Assembly (NCBI RefSeq): GCF_902506415.1 | Contig: NZ_LR733275.1 | Coordinates: 5,354,479 to 5,418,478 of the forward strand | Length of the DNA: 64,000 nt | Reading direction: 5' to 3' | Source of the DNA: Massilia sp. 9I | Lineage (GTDB): Bacteria > Pseudomonadota > Gammaproteobacteria > Burkholderiales > Burkholderiaceae_D | Part shown: in pieces, positions 14,891-23,967 of the stretch | Layout: the number at the start of each line of letters is the position of its first letter | Position numbering within the stretch: the stretch's first letter is position 1 | The notes under the pieces: generated by a model | What the model saw: only the letters and a program-made list of their open reading frames with translations | The model's database searches: none | Told to the model about the DNA's origin: nothing | Made by a program: the position numbers and the translations under genes

Positions 14891-17202
14891 CTCCCCGTTC
14901 GATCGCGGCCGCCGCGGCCTTGCTGCTGGTATGCGGCCTGCAGTTGCTGGCGGTGCTGCTGGTGCCACCACGTTACCTGCCGTCGGAGATCGCATTGCGG
15001 CTGGTCCCGGGCGCGCAGCAGACGCTCGGCCGCGCGGAACTCGCGGCGCCGCGCGCGGCCGCGCAGCAGTTCAGCGTGCGGCGCGACTCCGCTGGCCGCT
15101 GGTGGCTGCACAACGCCAGCCCGGCGCAGGGCGCTGTCCTGACGCGCGGCGACGAGCGCCTGCATACGGGCAGCGTGCTGCTGGTCACCGGCCAGCGACT
15201 GCAAGCGGGAGCGAGCATCTTCGAGGTCGCCACCGCCGGCAAGGGCCGCATCACCCTGCGCGACGGGAGCGACAGCTGGGACTACGACGGCGCCCTGCTG
15301 CGGCGCGACGGCGAAGCGCAGGCCGCCTGCCCGGACGCCGGCATGGCGGCGCGCCTGGCCGGATTCTGGAACCACTTCGCACCTGGCGCCCTCGCCTTCC
15401 AGCGCCCGCTCGCCTTCGGCGGAAACCTCTATTGCGGCAACCGCCTCGCCGTGCCGGGACTCGACACCGGCAAGCTGGCGCTGGCGCGGACCCCTTCCGG
15501 GGACATCGGCTTGACGGTGCGCGGTTCACAGCCGGTCCTGCTGCAGGACGGCGGCCGCTGGCAGGATGCCGCCCAGCGCGAACATGCCCTCGATGGCGTG
15601 GACACCCTTGCGGTCGGCCGCACCCGCTTCGCCGTTTCCCATGACGGCGACACGCTGCGCCTGCGTCCGGCGGCCCAGGTCGAGCTGTTCGCCGAACCCA
15701 AGGCGGAACTGCCGGCCACCGTACACTGGAGCTGGACCGAGCGCTCGCTGTGGCGTTTCGCGCCGCCATCCATGCTCGCGTGGGGCGCCACGCTGGGCGC
15801 GCTGCTGCTGACTGGCGTCGCCGCGCTGCGCTCCGGCGGCTTGACAATGCGCGGGCTCTCGGCGGCCCTGATTCCTGCGGCAGCGCTCCTGATGCTGGTG
15901 ATGCAGCGCAGCGGTGCCGCGCCGGGCACGGGCTGGACCCTGGTGCTGGCCTGGTCCGCACTCTGGCTCGCCTTGCTGTGGACGCGCCGCGCGCCGCTGC
16001 TGGCCGTGGCCGCGGTGCTGCTGCTCGGCGCCGGCCTGCTGGTGCAGCTCGAACTGGGCCTGGGCGCGCGCGACAGCGCCTGGCTGCGCCATGTCGAGAC
16101 CAGCTGCGTGCTGCTCGCCATCGGGCTGCCGCTCGGTCTCCTGCTGCTGGGCGGCCTGGCTAGAGGCGCATTGTCGCGCCCCGCCACCGAATGGCTGCTG
16201 GTGGCGCTGGCGGTCGCGGCACTGGCCGGGCTGCTGCTGCAGGTCGCCTTCGGCAACGAGACCGGCGTGTTCGACATCCAGCCGGTGGAGTTCGCCAAGC
16301 TCGCCCTCGCTGCACTGAGTGCCCACTGCCTCGCGCTCGCCACCGGCGGCGCTCCTGGCCGCCGCAACTGGCGCGACTGGCTGCGCATGCTGGCGCCAAG
16401 CCTGCTGTTCGTGCTGTTGCTGGCGGTGGCGCTGGTGCAGGTCGACGACTTCTCGCCGCTGGTGCTCTTGATGGTGTGGGGCGCCGTGACCCTGCTGGCC
16501 TGGTGCCTCGCCACCGGACGCCGGCTGCAGGCGGGCCTGATGGGCGGCCTGTGCTGCGCGCTGCTCGGCGGCGCCATCGCCCTGCAGTCGGCCGGCCCGG
16601 GGCTTGCCGGCAGCTTCTACGCCGAGCGCTTCCAGGTGTGGGCCGATCCGACCGTCCATCCGCATACCGGCCAGCAGATGCTGCTGGGCGCCCGCGCCGT
16701 GCTTGACGGCGGCTGGTTCGGCGCCGATGGCTTGTTAGGCGCGGCCACGCTGGGCGGGCCGGCCGGCGACGCGCTGCGCATCCCGGCGGTGCAGGACGAC
16801 TTCGCACCGTCCTTCCTGATCAACCGCCACGGCCTGGCGGGCGCCCTGCTGCTATGGGCCTTGCAGGCGGCGCTGCTGGCGGCCCTGCTGCATGCAGCCG
16901 CCGCGGCTTGGCAGGCGGGCAGCAGCGCCGGCGACTTCCGGCGCGCCTGGCTCGGACGCTTCCAGTGCTTCCTGCTGGCCGGCGGCGCCGCCTTCCTGGG
17001 CGGGCACTTCCTGCTCTCCTGGGGCACCAACCTGGCGCTGTTCCCGATCATGGGCCAGCCGATGAGCTTCCTGGCGGCCGGCGGCTCGCACCTGCTGTTT
17101 TTCATCTGCCCCCTGCTAGCGTTCGGCATGGCGAGCGTTCAATCTTTCGAGGAGAATCAATCATGCCGGTCTACGTCCAACACGAAATCCTGGCCAAGGT
17201 AG
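14887..17202 (+). CDS. SEDS (FtsW/RodA) glycosyltransferase with FHA-like extension
   Basis: A 771-residue membrane protein, about twice the usual SEDS length. TM1 is at about 6-26; residues 35-290 are soluble and contain two beta-rich FHA-like stretches (GRAELAAPR ... FSVRRDSAGRWWLHNAS and TLAVGRTRFAVSHDGD). From about 298 come roughly ten membrane spans with SEDS signatures: QPVEFAKLAL (465-474), a GARAVLDGGWFGADGL segment (601-616), QDDFAPSFLINRHGLAG where Asp638 aligns with the catalytic Asp of RodA, and NLALFPIMGQPMSFLAAGGS (715-734). It should polymerise lipid II with a class B PBP; the PBP at 37414-40506 is the obvious partner. The last 40 bases overlap the next gene. Confidence 0.9.
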   Translation: MTPRSIAAAAALLLVCGLQLLAVLLVPPRYLPSEIALRLVPGAQQTLGRAELAAPRAAAQQFSVRRDSAGRWWLHNASPAQGAVLTRGDERLHTGSVLLVTGQRLQAGASIFEVATAGKGRITLRDGSDSWDYDGALLRRDGEAQAACPDAGMAARLAGFWNHFAPGALAFQRPLAFGGNLYCGNRLAVPGLDTGKLALARTPSGDIGLTVRGSQPVLLQDGGRWQDAAQREHALDGVDTLAVGRTRFAVSHDGDTLRLRPAAQVELFAEPKAELPATVHWSWTERSLWRFAPPSMLAWGATLGALLLTGVAALRSGGLTMRGLSAALIPAAALLMLVMQRSGAAPGTGWTLVLAWSALWLALLWTRRAPLLAVAAVLLLGAGLLVQLELGLGARDSAWLRHVETSCVLLAIGLPLGLLLLGGLARGALSRPATEWLLVALAVAALAGLLLQVAFGNETGVFDIQPVEFAKLALAALSAHCLALATGGAPGRRNWRDWLRMLAPSLLFVLLLAVALVQVDDFSPLVLLMVWGAVTLLAWCLATGRRLQAGLMGGLCCALLGGAIALQSAGPGLAGSFYAERFQVWADPTVHPHTGQQMLLGARAVLDGGWFGADGLLGAATLGGPAGDALRIPAVQDDFAPSFLINRHGLAGALLLWALQAALLAALLHAAAAAWQAGSSAGDFRRAWLGRFQCFLLAGGAAFLGGHFLLSWGTNLALFPIMGQPMSFLAAGGSHLLFFICPLLAFGMASVQSFEENQSCRSTSNTKSWPR

Positions 17203-18704
17203 GCGATGTGTTCAATGCCGAGGCGCTGTGGCAGGCCCCGGGCCTGTCGCTGTTCTCGCGCCGTCCGCTCCTGCGCGACCTGCTGGAGCGCTCGCCGCGC
17301 GAACAGCGCGGCCGCGCCGCCACCCGCTGCTTCTCGCACGTTACCCTGATGCTGCCCCAGGACGAGGTCGACGACGACCGCCACCTGACGCGGGGCGCGC
17401 GCGTGCGCGACCTGGCGCAATCGCTGGCCGCCCTGCACCAGAAGGATTTCGGCGACCTGTTGAATGGCGACGAGGTGCGCTACCACGTGGTCGGCACCGA
17501 TGCCGTGGCGGCGGGCGAAGTCAAGGTCAAGTTCGGCCACGCCGTCTACCTGCCGGCGCCGGGCGAACAGGTGCTGTACACCGTGACAGCCTCGCGCGAC
17601 AGCGCCATCTGGCAGCCGGTGTGCGCGGTGTATCCCAACCAGCGCCTGACCCTGGTTGGCCAGGACGAGGCCAGCGCCACCTTCGCGGTGCCGGGCTGGC
17701 CCTTCGGCGTCGAAGGTGGCATCCTTCTGATCAACGATGGCGCCGACGCGCCGCTTGAGGTGCAGGTGCGCCCGAAGGACAGCCTGGAGTGCCAGTTCGA
17801 TGCCGCCAACGGCTACTACGTCATCCGCAGCCGGCAGGCCGGCGGCCAGCGCCTGCTCCTGAAAATCAGCCGCATGGGCGCGCCCTCCCACCAGGCGCCG
17901 GCCAAGGCGCCGAGCGCAGCGCCTGCGCGCACACCCTCGGTGTGGAAGCCGCGCGCCGCCGCGGACGACAACGAGATGACCGCGATGCCGCTCGCCGCCG
18001 TTCCCTCCACGTCGCCCCAGGTGATCGAGAACGACGCCACCTATGCACCGGTCGCGCGCCACCGCATCACGCTGGCCGCGCTCGCGCTGCCGCGCCTGAG
18101 CCGCTACCGCGACACCGGCGCACACATGCTCGAGATCGGCCTCGGCGCCAGCCTCGCGCCTGCGGCGCCAGGCAAGGATAGCCTGATCCGCTTCGCCGTC
18201 GACGACGCCGACGAAGTCCACGCGATCACCGCGGCCGGCCGCCAGCGCATCAGCGTGCCCTCGCGCTTCGCACCCAGCGATGGCGCCAGCGTGCAACTGC
18301 ATGCGGCGCCGCCGCAGATGGCGGACCGCTATGCGGCGCTGCTCGCCGTGCCGCAAGGACCGGTGCAGCCGGCGGCGGCCGGCACCAGGTTGGTGTTCGG
18401 CCGCGGCATGCCAGCCCTGGCGTCGCTGCGCGTGCTCGACGCCCCCGCCTTCTTGCGCCACGCCGACGGCAGCGCGGCCGCCAGCGCTGACCGCCTCGGC
18501 CTGTCGCGCAATGCCTTCAGCTGGGAAGCGAGCGCCGATGGGCTGCGCATCGTGCGCCTGTCCGAGACCCAGGCCCTGTTCCACCTGGACCCGGACCTGA
18601 AGCTGGTGACCCAGATCGAGACGGCCACCCAGGAGCATCCCTACCTGATTCCGCCCGGCCACCATCTGGTCGCCGGCCACTACGTGCTGCGTTTCGACGC
18701 CTGA
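17163..18704 (+). CDS. FHA-like protein of the kinase/SEDS operon
   Basis: A 513-residue soluble protein from the ATG at 17163, which has GAGGAG 8 bases upstream inside the SEDS gene; the longer frame is a shadow. No full-length homologue was recognised. The N-terminal ~240 residues are beta-rich (LPAPGEQVLYTVTASRDSA, GWPFGVEGGILLINDG), then an Ala/Pro-rich linker. The last ~100 residues follow an FHA pattern: LVFGRGMP, LSRNAFSWE, ADGLRIVRLSETQALFHLD, then PPGHHLVAGHYVLRF. The SxxH histidine is replaced, so phosphothreonine binding is uncertain. Likely an adaptor between the kinase and the SEDS protein. Confidence 0.72.
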   Translation: MPVYVQHEILAKVGDVFNAEALWQAPGLSLFSRRPLLRDLLERSPREQRGRAATRCFSHVTLMLPQDEVDDDRHLTRGARVRDLAQSLAALHQKDFGDLLNGDEVRYHVVGTDAVAAGEVKVKFGHAVYLPAPGEQVLYTVTASRDSAIWQPVCAVYPNQRLTLVGQDEASATFAVPGWPFGVEGGILLINDGADAPLEVQVRPKDSLECQFDAANGYYVIRSRQAGGQRLLLKISRMGAPSHQAPAKAPSAAPARTPSVWKPRAAADDNEMTAMPLAAVPSTSPQVIENDATYAPVARHRITLAALALPRLSRYRDTGAHMLEIGLGASLAPAAPGKDSLIRFAVDDADEVHAITAAGRQRISVPSRFAPSDGASVQLHAAPPQMADRYAALLAVPQGPVQPAAAGTRLVFGRGMPALASLRVLDAPAFLRHADGSAAASADRLGLSRNAFSWEASADGLRIVRLSETQALFHLDPDLKLVTQIETATQEHPYLIPPGHHLVAGHYVLRFDA

Positions 18705-18712
18705 GGCCGGGC

Positions 18713-19180
18713 ATGCCAATCACGATCGCCCTGTATGCCGCCGGCCTGGTGCTGACCCTATGCCTGGCGGCCTGGCTGACCCCGCGCGCCTGGTGGCGCC
18801 GGGCGAACGCGCGCGCCCTGACGGTGCTGGTATGCGGGACGGCGCTGCTGGGTGGGCTGCTGCAGGCGGTGTTCGGGCTCGACACCGAGGTGCAGGCGGC
18901 GGCGCTGCCGGTCGAACTGGCCACCGCGCCGGTCGCCGGCGCCCACTACCGCGTGCGCGATCACTTGAACCTGCGCGACGATGTCGGCGTCAACGCGCAC
19001 CGGCTGGCGGTGGTCCCGGCGGGCACGGTGGTAACGGTAACGGGCGCGCACCAGGGCGACTGGTGGCAAGTCAAAGCAATGGTGGACGGCCGCAGGCTAG
19101 ATGGCTGGGCCAGCAGCCTGTGGTTGCGGCGGGATGATGAAGCTAGGCGTCTTCCGTCGCGGCCAGCCGCATCGGATTGA
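18713..19180 (+). CDS. Membrane-anchored bacterial SH3 protein
   Basis: A 155-residue protein with two N-terminal hydrophobic helices (ITIALYAAGLVLTLCLAAWL and ALTVLVCGTALLGGLLQAVFG) and a C-terminal SH3b domain (about 78-140: YRVRDHLNLRDDVGVNAHRLAVVPAG ... DWWQVKAMV ... GWASSLWL). SH3b domains usually bind peptidoglycan peptides or extracytoplasmic ligands, which fits cell-wall sensing next to a SEDS enzyme. It begins 8 bases after the preceding stop and is the last gene of this arm; its 3' end overlaps the convergent GNAT gene by 38 bases. Confidence 0.82.
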   Translation: MPITIALYAAGLVLTLCLAAWLTPRAWWRRANARALTVLVCGTALLGGLLQAVFGLDTEVQAAALPVELATAPVAGAHYRVRDHLNLRDDVGVNAHRLAVVPAGTVVTVTGAHQGDWWQVKAMVDGRRLDGWASSLWLRRDDEARRLPSRPAASD

Positions 19181-19610
19181 AATACAGCCCTTTGGCGCAC
19201 TGGGTCGGACCGACGCGCACGAAGCCGAAGGCCTCGTAGACCGGCACCGCGAAGTTCGAGGAGTTCACCGTGAAGGCGCCGTCCCCGCCAGCATCCAGGG
19301 CCGCGTCGCGCGCCGCTTCCCACAGCGCGCGCGCCACGCCGCGCCGGTGCCAGCGCTTGCCGACGAACAGGTGGAACAGGTGGCTGCGGTCGCGCACCGC
19401 GACGAAGCCCGCCACTTCACCGTCGATGACCGCGACGTGGTAGACGTGTCCACGTGATAAGAAGCCGCGCACCCCCATCTCGTCGTTCTCCGCAAGGAAG
19501 GTCGACGCGCCTTCCGGAGGCGACTCGTGCACGATGTATTCGCGCGCCAGCTCGCGCAGCAAGGCAGCCACGGCTGGGATGTCCGTGGCCCGGAGCGGTC
19601 GGATCAGCAT
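19143..19610 (-). CDS. GNAT family N-acetyltransferase
   Basis: A 155-residue acetyltransferase from the ATG at 19610 (MLIRPLRATDIPAVAALL); a longer frame to 19703 would cross the promoter region of the divergent MFS gene. The acetyl-CoA-binding motif is HLFVGKRWHRRGVARALW (GxGxA-like RRGVA), with the C-terminal VPVYEAFGFVRVGPTQ typical of the fold. Acceptor substrate unknown. It interrupts the kinase-associated region in the opposite orientation. Confidence 0.88.
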   Translation of the reverse strand: MLIRPLRATDIPAVAALLRELAREYIVHESPPEGASTFLAENDEMGVRGFLSRGHVYHVAVIDGEVAGFVAVRDRSHLFHLFVGKRWHRRGVARALWEAARDAALDAGGDGAFTVNSSNFAVPVYEAFGFVRVGPTQCAKGLYFNPMRLAATEDA

Positions 19611-19680
19611 GTCTTTCGCGGCTGAGGTGTTTTGGGAACGCCACAATATCACAGAAAAGATTTTCCGCAAGGCAATTTTA

Positions 19681-19710
19681 TTGACCGTGGGCAGCGAAGC
19701 CACCTACACT
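19681..19710 (+). promoter_or_regulatory. Possible promoter of a near-leaderless MFS mRNA
   Basis: TTGACC (19681-19686), an 18-base spacer and TACACT (19705-19710) form a reasonable sigma-70-type promoter. Transcription would start about 2-3 bases before the ATG at 19720, and no Shine-Dalgarno sequence is present, consistent with a leaderless message. Confidence 0.45.
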
Positions 19711-19719
19711 GTCCAGACC

Positions 19720-20997
19720 ATGTCCGAATCCAGTTCCAGCGCGCATCTCGGCAGCACTGCCGGCATCCCGCTCAGCCCCCCGCTGCCCCGCCGCAAGGTG
19801 CCGCTGACCCGGCCTTTGCGGCATGCGCGCTACCGCAACATCTGGCTAGCCAACATGGTGTCGAACATGGGCACCTGGATCCAGACCTTCGCATCGGCCT
19901 GGCTGGTCGCCTCGCTGTCGAAGTCGGCCTCGATCACTTCGCTGGTGCAGACCGCCACCTACGTTCCGATCTTCCTGTTCGCGCTGCTGGCCGGGGTGGT
20001 GGCCGACGCCGTGCACCGCCCCAAGTTCCTGTTCTTCTGCAACCTCTACATGGCGCTGTGCGCCGGCACGATGGCGGTGCTCGTCACCACGGGCCGGATC
20101 GCCGCGACGCCGGTCCTGATCCTCACCTTCTGCATCGGCATCGGCACCGCCTTCATCTGGCCGGCCTGGCAGGCGGCCATGTCCGGCCTGGTCGAGCCGG
20201 ACGAAGTGGAAGCCGCGGCCACCCTCAATAACCTGTCGTATAACCTGTCCGCCATCATCGGGCCGGCGCTGGGCGGGGTGCTGTTCGGCTGGATCGGACC
20301 GAGCGCGCTGTTCCTGGCGAATGCCCTTTCCTTTGCCGGCCTGCTCGGCGTCTACTGGGCCTGGTGGCAGGAGCGTACGCCCCAGGCCACGGTCACCGAA
20401 GCTTTCGGCGAGCGCTTCCTGTGCGGCGTGAAGACTGCCTTCGGCTGCGCGCGCTACCGCCGCATCCTGCGCAACGTGTGCTCGGTGTTCTTCTCGACCA
20501 TCGCGTTTGCCAGCCTGCTGCCGGTATTCGTGCGCGACGTGCTGCACATGCAGTCCAGTACCTACGGCACCCTGATGGGCTGCCTGGGCGCCGGCGCCGT
20601 GATCGCCGCCTTCTTCCTGCCGCAGGTGCGCGCGCGAATCGACAAGAGCGGCGTGCTGGCCGGGGCGCTGGTGGTCTACGGCCTGATGCTGGTGACGATG
20701 TCGCTCAGCCGCTCGCTGCTGCTCCTGGTGCCGCTGATCCTGTGCGGCGGCATGGCCTGGTCGGCCACCGTGTCGACCCTGAACGCGGCGGCCCAGTTGT
20801 CCTTCCCTGCCGCCGTTCGCGCGCGCACCCTGTCGATCTACCTGTTCGTGATGTCGGGTGGCTATGTGGCCGGCAGCGTGTTCTGGGGCCAGGTGGCGGA
20901 CCGCTTCGGCGTGCGCGCGGCGCTGGCCGCCGCCGGCGCCTGCGTGCTGCTCAATGCCCTCATCCTGGTGAGCGGAAACCGGAAAAATCCCCTCTAA
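19720..20997 (+). CDS. MFS transporter, EntS-like (MFS_3)
   Basis: A 425-residue inner-membrane transporter from the ATG at 19720; a longer frame from 19534 overlaps the divergent GNAT gene and is not used. The MFS_3-type N-terminal half shows RHARYRNIWLANMVSNMGTW and FALLAGVVADAVHRPKF (motif A-like loop), with about twelve hydrophobic segments. EntS-type relatives export siderophores or drugs; the substrate cannot be assigned. No siderophore synthesis genes are nearby. Confidence 0.88.
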   Translation: MSESSSSAHLGSTAGIPLSPPLPRRKVPLTRPLRHARYRNIWLANMVSNMGTWIQTFASAWLVASLSKSASITSLVQTATYVPIFLFALLAGVVADAVHRPKFLFFCNLYMALCAGTMAVLVTTGRIAATPVLILTFCIGIGTAFIWPAWQAAMSGLVEPDEVEAAATLNNLSYNLSAIIGPALGGVLFGWIGPSALFLANALSFAGLLGVYWAWWQERTPQATVTEAFGERFLCGVKTAFGCARYRRILRNVCSVFFSTIAFASLLPVFVRDVLHMQSSTYGTLMGCLGAGAVIAAFFLPQVRARIDKSGVLAGALVVYGLMLVTMSLSRSLLLLVPLILCGGMAWSATVSTLNAAAQLSFPAAVRARTLSIYLFVMSGGYVAGSVFWGQVADRFGVRAALAAAGACVLLNALILVSGNRKNPL

Positions 20998-21047
20998 TCG
21001 CGGCTTGGGGCCGGCTTGTTCGGGTGTAAAGTAGCAGGATTGCACCA

Positions 21048-22034
21048 TTGAACCCCTACATGCCCGACCCGACCGATATCCTGTCCGCCTTCCAGTTCGC
21101 GCCGCGCTATGACGTGGCGGTCGCCAGCCGCCGCGGCAGCGGGCCCCTGCAGCGCCCCGAGAACCAGGATAACTTCGTCGTCATCGACTTTCGCGGCGAG
21201 GCTTGCCACTTGCTGGACCAAGAGGTGCGGCGCGCCCAGCTGGCCGGCTGGCCCGCCGGTCACGGCCGGGTAGCGGTGCTGGACGGCATGGGCGGCCACG
21301 GCCATGGACGCGAGGCGGCCGAGGCGGTCGCCGCCGGCCTGCTTACCATTCCTCCCTGCCATTCGGCCGCCGAACTCGGCCGCCACCTGGACCGCCTGCA
21401 CGCCGAGCTGCAGCGCCATTTCGCTTTCGAGGCCGGCGCACGTCCCGGCACCACGCTCACCATGCTGGAACTGCCGGCGGGCGCCGCGCCCCTGCTCTAC
21501 CACGTGGGCGACTCGCGCCTGTACGAGATCGGCCCGGAGCACGCCAGGGCGCTCACGGTCGACCACGTGCCCGCCACTGCGGCGGCGATCGCGGGCCGCT
21601 TAGATGAGGGCGGCTGGTGGCGCCAGGTGCATGGCGCCCATTCGCCGCAGATCGCCCAGGCCTTCATCCTCGGGAATGCCTTCAGCAACCCGGCGCACCT
21701 GGCCGATCCACTGTTCGAACTGACGCCCCTGAACCTGCCGTCCTGGCTGTGCGCCCTGCCCGACCGCCGCGTGCTGCGCCTGCGCGAGGACGCCAGCTAC
21801 CTGCTGGCGAGCGACGGCTTTTGGTCCTGCCTGCATCCCGACCGCTTCGTCGATCGCTGGCCGGATGTATTGAGCGGCGCGCCGGACGCGGCAACAATGG
21901 TCGGGCGCCTGTTCGCCGAACTGGAGCAGGCGCCGCCGGACGGCCTGCATGCCGATAACCTGACCGCGCTGGTGCTGCGGCCGCTCCAGGGGCACGCCGA
22001 CGAGACCGCGCTGCCGGACGAGGCCGAAAGTTAA
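21048..22034 (+). CDS. PP2C-type Ser/Thr protein phosphatase
   Basis: A 328-residue soluble phosphatase, probably started at the TTG at 21048 (AGGA about 9 bases upstream); the ATG at 21060 lacks a site. PPM motifs: RPENQDNFVVIDF (37-48) with the metal Asp41, VLDGMGGHGHG (78-87), GTTLTML, HVGDSRLYEI, SDGFW and the final DNLTALV. All core aspartates are present, so it should be active with Mn/Mg. It is the obvious antagonist of the two Ser/Thr kinases in the window. Followed 78 bases later by an FHA protein on the same strand. Confidence 0.9.
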   Translation: MNPYMPDPTDILSAFQFAPRYDVAVASRRGSGPLQRPENQDNFVVIDFRGEACHLLDQEVRRAQLAGWPAGHGRVAVLDGMGGHGHGREAAEAVAAGLLTIPPCHSAAELGRHLDRLHAELQRHFAFEAGARPGTTLTMLELPAGAAPLLYHVGDSRLYEIGPEHARALTVDHVPATAAAIAGRLDEGGWWRQVHGAHSPQIAQAFILGNAFSNPAHLADPLFELTPLNLPSWLCALPDRRVLRLREDASYLLASDGFWSCLHPDRFVDRWPDVLSGAPDAATMVGRLFAELEQAPPDGLHADNLTALVLRPLQGHADETALPDEAES

Positions 22035-22112
22035 AAAATTCCTAACAGAAAATAATGTTGCTAATCAACGAATGCGGCGCGCCACTGGGCAGTAAAACAG
22101 CGTAAGCTTTCA

Positions 22113-23663
22113 ATGTTGCCGAAACTGACTGAAACCGCCCACCGCGCCATGAACCGCTGCCGCAATTCCGAGCATCCGCACTGCACCGTCTGGGTCATGC
22201 CCGGCGAGCAAACTTGCGCGCACGGACATGTGCAGCCTGCGGAAGCCGTGGCGGCCCCTACCGGCGGTCTGCCCTCGAGTTTCGACGCGGTCACCGCCCT
22301 GCGCGCGCAGCGTCCGGTACAGGCCGCTGCCCCTGTGATGCAGCGCCCGCAACTGCACATCAGCGGCTTCGATCCGCGCGCAGCCGGCGGCCGCCAGGCC
22401 ATCAAGCTCGAGCTGCGCGGCATGCCCATGGATTGCGCCGCCGAAGTGCGCATGCTGGTGCGTTCCGGCCTGCGCCTGCGCGACGGCGAGAGCTATGCCT
22501 TCCAGCGCACCTCGCGCGGCGACTGGCGACCGGTGTTCCTGGAATTTTCTTCGCGTGGCCTGGAGCACGGCCAGTACCGCCTCGAGATCGAACTGCACAG
22601 CCGCCATCCGCAGCAACCGGCGGCATCGCGCACCTGGACCTGCTCGCCGGTGATCCTGATGCCGCGCCTGGATGCCAGCCTGGGCGAGATCCACCAGACC
22701 TTCCTGGCCACGTACAAGAACGTGCGCGTGACGGCCGACGACGCCGGCATCGCCCGGGTGCAGGCGCCGGGCGGCGGCCGGGTCGACATCGACGTCAGCG
22801 CACGCAATGCCTCGATCGCCCAGCTCGACCTGCGCGACCCGAGCGAGCGCAACGGCAAGCCCGAGCTGGGCATTTCCTCGATCGCCTGGGACGAAGACCT
22901 GATCGAGATCGACGTGCCGGTTTCGCCCAGCGTCCATCCCTGCCCGGCCAGCAGCGCCTGCCTGGTGCATGCCGAGCCGGATTCGGCGGCGCAGCGCCAC
23001 CTTCGCCTGTTCGCACTTAGCGAGTGCGTGCTGGGGCGCTTCGAAGAGATCGAACCCGAAGCCGAGCTGCTCCTCACGCATTATGGCGAACATGGCGAAG
23101 ACCGCGGCGGCCTCACACGCCGCCTGTCCGGCCGCCACGCCATCATCCGCCATGGCCGCCACGGTTTCGAGATCGAGGACGTGTCGCGCTACGGCCTGCT
23201 GCTCGACGGCGTCTGGCCAGGCAAGCACATGCCGGCGCTGCTCCGCCTCGGCATGCGCATCTCGCTCACGGCCAGCATCCGCGGCGTCGTCGAACTGGAA
23301 GTCAGCGCCCTGCTTCCGCACGGCCTGATCCTGCACCGCCTGGACGCCGGCGCCCGTGCCGAAGCCTTCTGCATCCTGGCGCCCGAAACCCATCCCGGCC
23401 ACGGCGACTGCGCCGCCCAGCCGCGGGCGGCGGCGATGCCGCTGCTGTTCCACCGCGACGGCGGCTTCTGGCACCTGGATCCGGTCACCGGCACCGAGAC
23501 GCCGCTGGCTCCAGGCGTCAGCCTCGAGCGACTGCGCGGCATGGGTCCGCAACTGCGCTTCGCCACCGATCCGTATCCCGAAACACGCAGCGATGGACGC
23601 ACACACGCCCCCCGCGCCGGCGACCGCCGGCGTGCACAGCCCGCTGCCTGGCTGAACGCCTGA
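22113..23663 (+). CDS. FHA domain protein with Cys/His-rich N-terminus
   Basis: A 516-residue soluble protein. Residues 14-39 carry a possible zinc motif (Cys16, Cys24, Cys35 with His21, His23 and GH at 38-39). The middle is unrecognised and beta-rich. Residues about 300-400 form a canonical FHA domain: LGRFEE with Gly308/Arg309, LSGRHAII (338-345) and DVSRYGLLLDG (356-366), which keep the Arg, Ser and His used in phosphothreonine binding. It probably binds a phosphorylated partner made by one of the cluster kinases. ATG at 22149 is an alternative start. It resembles FhaA/FhaB in role, not in architecture. Confidence 0.88.
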   Translation: MLPKLTETAHRAMNRCRNSEHPHCTVWVMPGEQTCAHGHVQPAEAVAAPTGGLPSSFDAVTALRAQRPVQAAAPVMQRPQLHISGFDPRAAGGRQAIKLELRGMPMDCAAEVRMLVRSGLRLRDGESYAFQRTSRGDWRPVFLEFSSRGLEHGQYRLEIELHSRHPQQPAASRTWTCSPVILMPRLDASLGEIHQTFLATYKNVRVTADDAGIARVQAPGGGRVDIDVSARNASIAQLDLRDPSERNGKPELGISSIAWDEDLIEIDVPVSPSVHPCPASSACLVHAEPDSAAQRHLRLFALSECVLGRFEEIEPEAELLLTHYGEHGEDRGGLTRRLSGRHAIIRHGRHGFEIEDVSRYGLLLDGVWPGKHMPALLRLGMRISLTASIRGVVELEVSALLPHGLILHRLDAGARAEAFCILAPETHPGHGDCAAQPRAAAMPLLFHRDGGFWHLDPVTGTETPLAPGVSLERLRGMGPQLRFATDPYPETRSDGRTHAPRAGDRRRAQPAAWLNA

Positions 23664-23679
23664 ACCGGGCGACAGAGCC

Positions 23680-23790
23680 TCAACCGCCGGGCGGACGCAG
23701 CACCAGGAAGATCAGCGCGGCGCCGGCCAGCAAGGCCGCCTGCAACCCGAACACGATGGCCGGGATCTTCAGCTCTTCCGGAATTTTCAC
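23680..23790 (-). CDS. Single-span membrane miniprotein, 36 residues
   Basis: A short frame starting at GTG 23790 with GGAG 6 bases upstream encodes KIPEELKIPAIVFGLQAALL, then AGAALIFLVLRPPGG. It has one hydrophobic helix preceded by an amphipathic, proline-containing start. An upstream in-frame ATG at 23805 has no ribosome site. No homologue is recognised; the good ribosome site and clean membrane helix support it. It is convergent with the FHA gene. Confidence 0.5.
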   Translation of the reverse strand: MKIPEELKIPAIVFGLQAALLAGAALIFLVLRPPGG

Positions 23791-23967
23791 GATGGCTCCT
23801 TTCATGCGCTTGGCATAAAAAACCTTACCGCGACACCAGTCTACGCCTGCCCGAGGCAGGCCGCACGCAATCTTCTCAAATGGAGCGGCATCCCGTCCGC
23901 AAGCTCGCGCCGCCGCTTGCCGCTTCGCTTTAGGCTAGATGCATCCAATACCCATGCGAGCGAAGCG

